Positions 52,828-60,847 of a stretch of DNA of 64,000 bases are shown here, in pieces (positions within the stretch are counted from its first letter, which is position 1; the number at the start of each line of letters is the position of its first letter). The notes beneath the pieces are model-generated. The model made no database searches. It was not told the DNA's origin and saw only the letters and a list, made by a program, of their open reading frames with translations. A program made the translations under genes and the position numbers. Origin of the DNA: an uncultured Lachnospiraceae bacterium (GTDB lineage Bacteria > Bacillota > Clostridia > Lachnospirales > Lachnospiraceae); assembly GCA_910579685.1 (NCBI GenBank), contig CAJTVN010000012.1:24611-88610 (forward strand), given 5' to 3'.

Positions 52828-53568
52828 TTGAGATTGGTATCCGGTGTTTACTGGGACAAGGGCAGGAGAGAGGAAAATCAGGATTCCCTTGTTCTGGAAC
52901 AGGTATATACGAGAGGAGGGAGGGTTCTTCTTGCGGCGGTCAGCGACGGAATCGGAGGATTGCCGGAGGGGGAGACGGCAAGCGGCTTTATTGTGGAAAT
53001 GCTGTTGGAGACTTTTTATCATCAGGCATTGTCTTTGATTGAGAGAGGAAAGGGAAAGAGGGCGTTGGAGCGCTGCCTGCTGCGCTGTTTTTTTGAGACG
53101 AATCAGCTGTTGAACCAATATGCGCAGGGAAAAGGGATCAGGCTGGGAGCCACGGTTTCCGTACTGTTGATCTGGCGCAGGAATTATCTTGTGGCCCATC
53201 TTGGAGACAGCCGGATTTATCGGCTTTCCCGACATCAGAGGATACGGCAGCTGACGCAGGATCACTCGGATGGAGGAAACGGCCTTTTGAAGTGCCTGGG
53301 AAGCTTTCCTTACCAGAGGCCCGATCTCAGTGCGGGAAGAATCCGGGGAAAGGCCGGGTTTCTTCTGTGCTCGGACGGTTTTTTTCGTTGTCTTGACAAG
53401 AGCACCATAGCGGAGATACTCAGGGTGGAGGAAACCGAAGGAGAGGAACAGATCGGGAAGCGGTTAAAAGAGCTTGCCGGACTTGGGATCCGGCAGGGGG
53501 AGACAGACAACAGCACGGCCCTGTATGTCCGGTGCGGGACACAAAGCGGAAGGAGGCGGTTTGGATGA
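52828..53568 (+). CDS. PP2C-type Ser/Thr protein phosphatase
   Basis: 246 residues from TTG 52828 with AAGGAGG 6 bases upstream. Metal-binding aspartates are intact in REENQDS, VSDGIGG, LGDSRIYR and TDNSTALYV. No membrane segment. Its end overlaps the kinase start (ATGA). It probably reverses phosphorylation by the neighbour kinase, as in PrpC/PrkC pairs, though this locus is not the usual prpC-prkC-rsgA cluster. Confidence 0.92.
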   Translation: MRLVSGVYWDKGRREENQDSLVLEQVYTRGGRVLLAAVSDGIGGLPEGETASGFIVEMLLETFYHQALSLIERGKGKRALERCLLRCFFETNQLLNQYAQGKGIRLGATVSVLLIWRRNYLVAHLGDSRIYRLSRHQRIRQLTQDHSDGGNGLLKCLGSFPYQRPDLSAGRIRGKAGFLLCSDGFFRCLDKSTIAEILRVEETEGEEQIGKRLKELAGLGIRQGETDNSTALYVRCGTQSGRRRFG

Positions 53569-54890
53569 AACAGATTTTATGCAATAAGTACGAAGTACAA
53601 AAAACCATAGCGGAGGGTGGAATGGGCGTGGTCTATCTCGTGAAGGATCTGCATCTGGACAAGCCCGCCGCAGTGAAAGTAAGTAAAAACGCAAAGAGTG
53701 AGAGCGAGAGGGCATATATTTTAAAAGAGGTAGAGGTGTTAAAGAAGCTTTCCCACCCGTCCCTCCCCGCAGTCATTGACTTTTTCCAGGAGGGGGAGAA
53801 TATCTGTCTGGTCATGGAGTACATAGAGGGAATTACTCTTAAGGAGCATCTTGCCAGATCCGGCAGGGTGCAGCTGCATCAGGCCGTCCGGTGGGCGGTT
53901 GAACTCACACGGACGCTTGGCTATCTCCACAGCAGGAACCCTCCGGTGATCTACCGGGATTTAAAGCCTGCCAATATCATGATCCAGGCAGACGGCACGA
54001 TCCGGCTGGTGGATTTTGGCGCCGCTTTTGCCGGAGCCTACGGGCAGGAAGGGGAGCAGCTTTTAGTGGGAACGCCCGGCTATGGAGCGCCGGAGCAGTG
54101 GCAGAGCGCAGGAGCCGGGAAAGAGAGTGATATTTACGCTCTCGGAGCGGTTCTCCATGAGATGCTCACAGGAATCAGCCCTCAGAGCCGGTTTATGGAA
54201 AGACGCCCTGTGAGGGAATATGATAAAAGTATCCCAAGAGAGCTGGAAAAGGTGATCGGCGTATGTACCCGGAGAAATCCGTCTGAGAGATATCGGTCTA
54301 TGGAACAGCTGCGGGAAGCGCTTCTAAATTGCGGACGGAAGAAGTGGGGAGAACAGCTGCGGTTTTTCATCCGCAGGGGAGTTGGCAGGCTCCTTGTTCT
54401 CGCAGCCGTGCTGCGCACGATCCTTCCCTTTCTTCAGGGAGTGAAAGCGGCGGATTTCCCCTTTCCCTGTCTGGAAATGCCTCTTTTTTACTTTGGAGCG
54501 GCGTTTGCATACAGAGCCCTGTTTCTAAGAAATATGCGGGAACGGAAGGTCAGGGTGAGACAGGAAAAAAGCGTGTTTTTGACGCAGAAAAAGTTTCCCG
54601 GCATCTATGTGGCCTGTATTTTCGCACTTTTTCTGTCTGCGGCAGCAGCTGCGGGCAAAAGTGCCAGCGCCCGTGAGGATTCCGGAAAGCTCTGGGTGGA
54701 GATGCGGGATGACGAGGGGCGCAAGATGCTTCTGAGGGAGGGAACGGTCTATCGGACGGATAAGAGAATCCGGTTTGACATTCCTGCGCGGGATATGCCG
54801 GAGGGAGAGCTTGCCCTGTGGCTGATGGCCCGGGACGAGAAGGGGGCGGTCTATGAGAGCCGCGTCTTTTTGATCGAAAAAGAGAATTGA
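53565..54890 (+). CDS. Membrane Ser/Thr protein kinase lacking PASTA repeats
   Basis: 441 residues from ATG 53565 (GGAGG upstream). Kinase domain about residues 9-255: glycine loop AEGGMGVVYLV (first Gly replaced by Ala), Lys38, catalytic loop YRDLKPAN (Asp132, Asn137; Tyr replaces the usual His), DFG at 150, GTPGYGAPEQ. Then hydrophobic segments near 275-293, 303-321 and 345-364, and a ~75-residue C-terminal beta-rich-looking domain. No PASTA repeats. Active-site residues are otherwise complete, so activity is likely; ligand unknown. Confidence 0.9.
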   Translation: MKQILCNKYEVQKTIAEGGMGVVYLVKDLHLDKPAAVKVSKNAKSESERAYILKEVEVLKKLSHPSLPAVIDFFQEGENICLVMEYIEGITLKEHLARSGRVQLHQAVRWAVELTRTLGYLHSRNPPVIYRDLKPANIMIQADGTIRLVDFGAAFAGAYGQEGEQLLVGTPGYGAPEQWQSAGAGKESDIYALGAVLHEMLTGISPQSRFMERRPVREYDKSIPRELEKVIGVCTRRNPSERYRSMEQLREALLNCGRKKWGEQLRFFIRRGVGRLLVLAAVLRTILPFLQGVKAADFPFPCLEMPLFYFGAAFAYRALFLRNMRERKVRVRQEKSVFLTQKKFPGIYVACIFALFLSAAAAAGKSASAREDSGKLWVEMRDDEGRKMLLREGTVYRTDKRIRFDIPARDMPEGELALWLMARDEKGAVYESRVFLIEKEN

Positions 54891-54891
54891 A

Positions 54892-54920
54892 TTGCCTTTC
54901 CATGACAGTTATACTATACT
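54892..54920 (+). promoter_or_regulatory. Putative promoter of ispG-polC
   Basis: TTGCCT (54892-54897), 17-base spacer, TATACT (54915-54920). An overlapping alternative is ATGACA (54902-54907), 17 bases, TATGAA (54925-54930). Either gives a ~190-base leader. Confidence 0.5.
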
Positions 54921-54930
54921 TTAGTATGAA

Positions 54931-55124
54931 AGCCCCGGACGGCGGCCATGGGGATGGGCGTGTTTACGCACACAGCCTGGACATTGGACGGGCAAGCCGA
55001 TATGAGTAGGTAGGGCGATAGCCCGGAATACGAATACCGGCGGCGATTGCAGGAGTACAAGTGCGGAGCAATCGGCTTTCATGCGTGGTGGTGCGCCGCA
55101 AAGCGGCGGTTAGGAGGGCGGCTT
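54931..55124 (+). ncRNA. Structured 5' leader of ispG, class not recognised
   Basis: GC-rich leader with multiple helices: GCGT-GTTT-ACGC (54958-54969), GGGC-GATA-GCCC (55013-55024), CGATTGC/GCAATCG (55044-55050, 55068-55074), and a long-range pair AAGCCGAT/ATCGGCTT (54994-55001, 55071-55078). The last two compete for 55071-55074. A CGCCGC-AAA-GCGGCG hairpin (55094-55108) ends 2-3 bases before the ribosome site AGGAGG. This looks like a regulatory RNA; I cannot match it to a known riboswitch. Confidence 0.5.
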
Positions 55125-56180
55125 ATGAAAAGAGAACATACAAGAAAAGTGCAGATCGGGGAGCGGGTCATAGGAGGCGGAAACTCCATCCTGATCCAGT
55201 CCATGACAAACACCAGAACCGAGAATGTGGCGCAGACGGTTGCGCAGATCCGTGCGCTGGAGGAAGCCGGATGCGAGATCATCCGCTGCACGGTGCCCAC
55301 GATGGAGGCGGCGAAGGCACTTTCGGAAATCAAAAAGCAGATTCACATTCCTCTGGTTGCGGATATTCATTTTGACTATCGAATGGCGATTGCCGCAATG
55401 GAAAACGGGGCGGACAAGATCCGCATCAATCCGGGCAATATCGGAGGCCGGGATAAGGTGGAGGCCGTGGTCCGGGCGGCAAAAGAACGCAAAATACCGA
55501 TACGGGTGGGAGTAAACAGCGGTTCGCTGGAAAAGGAGCTTGTGGAGAAATACCACGGCGTGACGGCCCAGGGGCTTGTGGAGAGCGCTCTCGACAAGGT
55601 GCGTATGATAGAGGAGCTGGATTATCAAAATCTTGTGATCAGCATCAAGTCATCGGATGTGCTCATGTGCGTAAGGGCCCATGAGCTTCTGGCACAGCAC
55701 ACGGATTATCCCCTTCATGTGGGAATCACGGAGGCCGGTACGCTGATCAGCGGAAATATCAAGTCCTCCATCGGTCTTGCCCTCATATTGAATCAGGGGA
55801 TCGGCGATACCATCCGGGTGTCCCTCACGGGAGATCCGGTGGAGGAGATCAAGTCCGCCAGACTGATTCTGCGAACCCTTGGACTGCGCAGGGGCGGAAT
55901 TGAGGTGGTGTCCTGCCCTACCTGCGGGAGGACCAAGATTGACCTCATCGGCCTGGCAAATCAGGTGGAAAAGCTGGTGGCGGATTACCCGCTGGATATC
56001 AAGGTCGCCGTTATGGGCTGTGTGGTGAACGGGCCTGGCGAGGCCAAAGAGGCGGATCTCGGAATCGCAGGAGGAATCGGCGAGGGACTTCTTATCAAGA
56101 AAGGCGAGATTATCAGGAAGGTTCCGGAGGGAGAACTTCTTGCGGTGTTGAAAGAGGAGTTGGACAACTGGAAGGCGTGA
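55125..56180 (+). CDS. ispG: 4-hydroxy-3-methylbut-2-en-1-yl diphosphate synthase (flavodoxin)
   Basis: 351 residues from ATG 55125 (AGGAGGG upstream). TIM-barrel segments 'IQSMTNTRTENVAQTVAQIR' and 'VADIHFDYRMAIAAMENGAD', and [4Fe-4S]-ligand cysteines in VSCPTCGRTKID and GCVVNGPGEAKEAD. Penultimate step of the MEP pathway. polC follows after 18 bases. Confidence 0.97.
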   Translation: MKREHTRKVQIGERVIGGGNSILIQSMTNTRTENVAQTVAQIRALEEAGCEIIRCTVPTMEAAKALSEIKKQIHIPLVADIHFDYRMAIAAMENGADKIRINPGNIGGRDKVEAVVRAAKERKIPIRVGVNSGSLEKELVEKYHGVTAQGLVESALDKVRMIEELDYQNLVISIKSSDVLMCVRAHELLAQHTDYPLHVGITEAGTLISGNIKSSIGLALILNQGIGDTIRVSLTGDPVEEIKSARLILRTLGLRRGGIEVVSCPTCGRTKIDLIGLANQVEKLVADYPLDIKVAVMGCVVNGPGEAKEADLGIAGGIGEGLLIKKGEIIRKVPEGELLAVLKEELDNWKA

Positions 56181-56198
56181 GTGAAAGGATGAAACGAA

Positions 56199-59100
56199 AT
56201 GGGAAAGCAGTTTTTTGAGGTGTTTCCAAGCCTGAAACTGGATAAAAAGGATCAGGCCCTCTTTGAGGGAGCCACAGTGGAAAGGGTATCGGCAACTAAG
56301 AGCAGGGAGCTGATCCGGGTTACTTTTATCAGTGATCATCTGATCCGGAAGGAAAATGTTTTTCAGGTGGAGCAGCAGATCAAAAAACAGTTTTTCTCAG
56401 GGCACAGCGTGCGGGTGAAGCTTTATGAGCGGTTTCATCTTTCCAGCCAGTATACGCCCCAAAAGCTGATGGATGCTTACCGGGATAGCATTCTTTTGGA
56501 ACTTAAGGCATACAGTCCCGTGGAATACAGCCTTTTTAAGAAGGCGGATCTGTCTTACCCTTTGGAAAATACCGTGGAGCTTACCCTGGAGGATACGGTG
56601 CCGGCCAGGGAACGGGCCGGCGAGCTTGTGAGGATTCTGGAAAAAATACTGAATGAGCGCTGCGGGTTCGGGGTCAGTGTCTCTTTCGGCTACAAGGAGA
56701 AACAGGAGGATCTCAATCGGCAGGAGGATGATCTGAAGATAGCGGGACAGGTGGCGGAGATTGTGGCGAGAGCCAGGCGAGCGTCCCCGGATGCCGGGAC
56801 CGGGGACTGGCAGAAGGAAGGCGGACAAGCCGCCATGCAGAACACAAGGGCGAAGGAACAGCAGGGAAAAGGAAAGAGCGGAGAGGGGAATCCTGCGGTC
56901 TCTGTCCAGGGCCAGGGCGGCGGGACATTGCGTCCAGCAAACGGATCCGGGTTTGAGAAGAGAGAGAGACGGGGCTTTAAGAAGGGTGAATTTGTGCGTC
57001 CTGTGAAGCGCTCGGATAATCCGGATGTCATATACGGACGTGACATCGAGGAGGAGGCCATGCCCATCGAGGATATCATAGGCGAGATCGGCGAGGTGGT
57101 CATAAGGGGGAAGATCATCCGTTTTGACAGCAGGGAGCTCAAAAACGAGAAGACCCTGTTGATGTTTGATGTGACGGATTTTACGGATACCATGACCATC
57201 AAGCTTTTTGTGCGCAATGACCAGGTGGAGGAGATTAAATCAGGCCTAAAGCCGGAAAGCTTTGTGAAGCTTAAGGGCGTCACCATGATCGACCGGTTTG
57301 ACAACGAGCTGACAGTAGGTTCCCTTGTGGGGATCAAGAAAATCGCTGATTTCACCACCTCCAGGAATGACAACAGCGCAAGAAAGCGTGTGGAGCTTCA
57401 CTGCCATACAAAGATGAGCGATATGGACGGCGTGTCCGAGGCCAAGGATATCGTAAAGCGGGCCTACAAGTGGGGACATCCGGCAATTGCCATCACGGAC
57501 CACGGAGTGGTTCAGTCCTTTCCGGACGCAAACCATGTCTGGGAGGACTTGTGGAAGGCGGAGAAGGCAAAGCGCAGGGAAGCGGGAGAGGAAAATCCGG
57601 ATAAGCAGGACTTCTTCAAGATTATCTACGGGATGGAGGCCTATCTGGTCGACGATCTCAAGGAGATTGTGACAGGGGACAAAGGCCAGGATTTTGATGC
57701 GGACTTTGTGGTCTTCGATATTGAGACCACGGGATTTTCCCCGGTAAACAACCGGATCATAGAGATTGGCGCCGTGAAGGTGTCGGGCGGAGAAATCGTG
57801 GAACGCTATTCTGCGTTTGTCAATCCGCAGGTGCCCATTCCCTTTGAGATCGAAAAGCTTACGGGAATCAATGATCAGATGGTGATGCAGGCCCCGGGGA
57901 TCGAAACAGTCCTTCCGGAATTTCTCAAGTTCTGCAAAGGCTCGGTGCTGGTGGCCCACAATGCGGGCTTTGACATGAGCTTTATCATTGAAAATGCCGG
58001 GAGGTTAGGAATCGGAAGAGAATTTACCTATGTGGATACGGTGGGAATTGCGAGAATCCTTCTTCCCAATCAGGCGAAGCACACGCTGGACGCAGTGGCA
58101 AAGACCCTGGGCGTGTCCCTGGAGAACCATCACAGGGCGGTGGATGATGCGGAGGCGACAGCGGAGATCTTTGTCAGGTTCCTTCCCATGCTGCGGCAGG
58201 AAGGGACGGATACCTTGGCAAAGCTGAACGCTTTGGGGGCATCCAGTGCGGATATCGTAAAACGGCTTCCCAGCTATCATGCCATCATTCTTGCAAAGAA
58301 CAACATAGGGCGGGAAAATCTGTATACGCTGGTATCAGAATCCCACATTACCTATTTTCGCAAACAGCCAAGGGTTCCAAAGAGCCTGCTGATGAAGCAC
58401 AGGGAGGGGTTGATTCTGGGAAGCGCATGCGAGGCTGGAGAGCTGTACCGGGCTCTGCTTGACGGAAAGTCAGATTCAGAAATTGCGAGAATCGTAAATT
58501 TCTATGATTATCTGGAAATCCAGCCGATTGGAAACAATCAGTTTATGATAGCCTCCGAGCGGATCCCTGCGGTTCAGGATATGGAGGATATCAAGAATAT
58601 GAACCGGCGCATCGTAAGTCTGGGGGAGGAGTTCGGCAAGCCCGTGGTGGCAACCTGCGACGTGCATTTTCTGGATCCGGAAGACGAGGTGTACCGGAGG
58701 ATTATCATGGCGGGAAAGGGCTTTGATGACGCAGACCAGCAGGCGCCGCTCTATTTGCGCACCACAGAGGAAATGCTCAAAGAATTTGAGTATCTGGGAA
58801 GCGACAAAGCCCAGGAGGTGGTGATCACCAACACAAATAAGATTGCGGACCAGATCGACGTGATCTCCCCGGTGCGTCCGGACAAATGTCCGCCAGTGAT
58901 TCCGGACAGCGACAAGACGCTGACGCAGATCTGCTACAGCAAGGCGCACGAGCTTTACGGGGAGGAGCTGCCGCAGATCGTGGAGGAGCGGCTTGAAAAG
59001 GAGCTGAATTCCATTATAAGCAACGGCTTTGCCGTGATGTACATAATCGCCCAGAAGCTGGTGTGGAAGTCTGTGGAGGACGGCTATCTGGTGGGCTCGA

Positions 59101-60782
59101 GAGGATCCGTTGGCTCGTCGCTTGTGGCTTTCATGGCGGGAATCACGGAGGTAAATTCCTTAAGCGCCCATTACCGCTGTCCCCGGTGCCGCTATTATGA
59201 TTTTGATTCCCCCGAAATCAAGGCCAGGGCGGGAAATGCGGGGTGCGATTTGCCGGACAAGAACTGCCCTGTCTGCGGCAGGCCTCTTGTCAAGGACGGC
59301 TTTGACATTCCCTTCGAGACCTTCCTGGGTTTTAAAGGGGACAAGGAGCCGGATATCGACCTGAATTTTTCCGGCGAGTACCAGAGCAAGGCTCATAAGT
59401 ACACGGAGGTAATTTTCGGGGCGGGCCAGACCTACCGGGCGGGAACCATCGGAACGCTGGCGGATAAGACGGCTTACGGCTATGTGAAGAATTATTACGA
59501 GGAGCGGGGCAGACGAAAGAGGGGCTGCGAAATCAACCGGATCGTGCTGGGATGCACGGGGGTGAGGCGCAGCACGGGTCAGCACCCCGGAGGCATTATC
59601 GTGCTTCCCGTGGGGGAGGATATCAATTCCTTTACGCCGGTGCAGCACCCGGCCAATGACATGACCACGGATATCGTAACCACTCACTTTGACTACCATT
59701 CCATAGACCATAACCTTTTAAAGCTCGATATTCTGGGACATGATGATCCCACCATGATCCGTATGCTGCAGGATCTTACCGGAATTGATCCCACAAAGAT
59801 CCCTCTGGATGATCCCCGGGTCATGTCCCTGTTTCAGAACACATCGGCCCTCGGGATCACGCCGGATCAGATCGACGGCTGTCCGGTGGGCTCGCTTGGC
59901 GTACCGGAGTTCGGTACGGATTTTGTCATTCAGATGCTTTTGGATACGAAGCCCCAGAGCCTGTCCGACCTGATCCGGATTTCCGGTCTGGGACACGGGA
60001 CGGACGTGTGGCTTGGCAATGCCCAGACTTTGATTCTGGAGGGCACGGCGGATATCTCCTCCTGTATCTGCTGCCGCGACGATATCATGATCTATCTGAT
60101 CAGTAAGGGGGTTGACAGCGCCCTTTCCTTTACCATCATGGAGAGCGTGCGCAAGGGCAAGGGCCTAAAGCCGGAGTGGGAGGAGGCCATGAAGGAGAAA
60201 GGTGTGCCCGACTGGTATATCTGGTCCTGTAAGAAGATCAAGTACATGTTCCCAAAGGCCCATGCGGCGGCCTATGTGATGATGGCGTGGCGTATCGCCT
60301 ACTGCAAGATCAACTATCCGCTGGCGTATTATGCGGCTTTCTTTTCCATCCGGGCCAAGGCTTTCTCCTACGAGATCATGTGCCGGGGCCGGCAGCATCT
60401 GGAAAATGTGATGGCGGATTACAAGAACCGGGCGGATACCCTCTCCCAAAAGGAGCAGGCGGCCCTGCGCGACATGAAGATCGTGCAGGAAATGTATGCC
60501 AGGGGATTTGACTTTGTGCCTATCGATATTTTTCAGGCGCATTCGAGAAACTTCCAGATCGTGGACGGAAAGCTGATGCCTTCTCTAAACAGCATTGACG
60601 GGCTGGGCGAGACGGCGGCGGACGCCATTGTGGAGGCGGCAAAGGACGGTCCCTTCCTCTCCAAGGATGATTTCCGGCAGAGAACCAAGGTGTCGAAGAC
60701 CGTGGTTGATCTGATGGACAGCCTGAACCTTTTGGGCAGGCTCCCTGAGTCCAACCAGATCAGTCTGTTTGATTTTGTGTGA
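56199..60782 (+). CDS. polC: DNA polymerase III alpha subunit, PolC type
   Basis: 1527 residues. N-terminal domains and OB fold (about residues 285-385), PHP domain starting ELHCHTKMSDMDGV near 397, inserted DnaQ-type 3'-5' exonuclease (VVFDIETTGFSP near 503), polymerase core with the zinc module CPRCRYYDF...CPVCGRPL near 990 and 'DIDLNFSGEYQSKAH', and helix-hairpin-helix region near the end. Main replicative polymerase in low- to moderate-GC Firmicutes. Usual length (~1440-1530). Confidence 0.98.
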   Translation: MGKQFFEVFPSLKLDKKDQALFEGATVERVSATKSRELIRVTFISDHLIRKENVFQVEQQIKKQFFSGHSVRVKLYERFHLSSQYTPQKLMDAYRDSILLELKAYSPVEYSLFKKADLSYPLENTVELTLEDTVPARERAGELVRILEKILNERCGFGVSVSFGYKEKQEDLNRQEDDLKIAGQVAEIVARARRASPDAGTGDWQKEGGQAAMQNTRAKEQQGKGKSGEGNPAVSVQGQGGGTLRPANGSGFEKRERRGFKKGEFVRPVKRSDNPDVIYGRDIEEEAMPIEDIIGEIGEVVIRGKIIRFDSRELKNEKTLLMFDVTDFTDTMTIKLFVRNDQVEEIKSGLKPESFVKLKGVTMIDRFDNELTVGSLVGIKKIADFTTSRNDNSARKRVELHCHTKMSDMDGVSEAKDIVKRAYKWGHPAIAITDHGVVQSFPDANHVWEDLWKAEKAKRREAGEENPDKQDFFKIIYGMEAYLVDDLKEIVTGDKGQDFDADFVVFDIETTGFSPVNNRIIEIGAVKVSGGEIVERYSAFVNPQVPIPFEIEKLTGINDQMVMQAPGIETVLPEFLKFCKGSVLVAHNAGFDMSFIIENAGRLGIGREFTYVDTVGIARILLPNQAKHTLDAVAKTLGVSLENHHRAVDDAEATAEIFVRFLPMLRQEGTDTLAKLNALGASSADIVKRLPSYHAIILAKNNIGRENLYTLVSESHITYFRKQPRVPKSLLMKHREGLILGSACEAGELYRALLDGKSDSEIARIVNFYDYLEIQPIGNNQFMIASERIPAVQDMEDIKNMNRRIVSLGEEFGKPVVATCDVHFLDPEDEVYRRIIMAGKGFDDADQQAPLYLRTTEEMLKEFEYLGSDKAQEVVITNTNKIADQIDVISPVRPDKCPPVIPDSDKTLTQICYSKAHELYGEELPQIVEERLEKELNSIISNGFAVMYIIAQKLVWKSVEDGYLVGSRGSVGSSLVAFMAGITEVNSLSAHYRCPRCRYYDFDSPEIKARAGNAGCDLPDKNCPVCGRPLVKDGFDIPFETFLGFKGDKEPDIDLNFSGEYQSKAHKYTEVIFGAGQTYRAGTIGTLADKTAYGYVKNYYEERGRRKRGCEINRIVLGCTGVRRSTGQHPGGIIVLPVGEDINSFTPVQHPANDMTTDIVTTHFDYHSIDHNLLKLDILGHDDPTMIRMLQDLTGIDPTKIPLDDPRVMSLFQNTSALGITPDQIDGCPVGSLGVPEFGTDFVIQMLLDTKPQSLSDLIRISGLGHGTDVWLGNAQTLILEGTADISSCICCRDDIMIYLISKGVDSALSFTIMESVRKGKGLKPEWEEAMKEKGVPDWYIWSCKKIKYMFPKAHAAAYVMMAWRIAYCKINYPLAYYAAFFSIRAKAFSYEIMCRGRQHLENVMADYKNRADTLSQKEQAALRDMKIVQEMYARGFDFVPIDIFQAHSRNFQIVDGKLMPSLNSIDGLGETAADAIVEAAKDGPFLSKDDFRQRTKVSKTVVDLMDSLNLLGRLPESNQISLFDFV

Positions 60783-60806
60783 TTGCGTATCAGGGGATTG
60801 ATGAAG

Positions 60807-60847
60807 AAAGAGGAGACAGACAAAACGCTGTCACCTCTTTTCTTTTT
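60807..60847. terminator. Convergent terminator between polC and the glycoside hydrolase gene
   Basis: AAAGAGGAGACAG (60807-60819) and CTGTCACCTCTTT (60828-60840), one A-A mismatch, 8-base loop, T-rich on the + side. Can act for both strands, most clearly for polC. Confidence 0.8.

Noticed and set aside
54997..55004. GCCGATAT as a FliA-type -10 in the ispG leader
   Set aside because: There is no TAAA at the required distance upstream, and the bases are explained by the AAGCCGAT helix.
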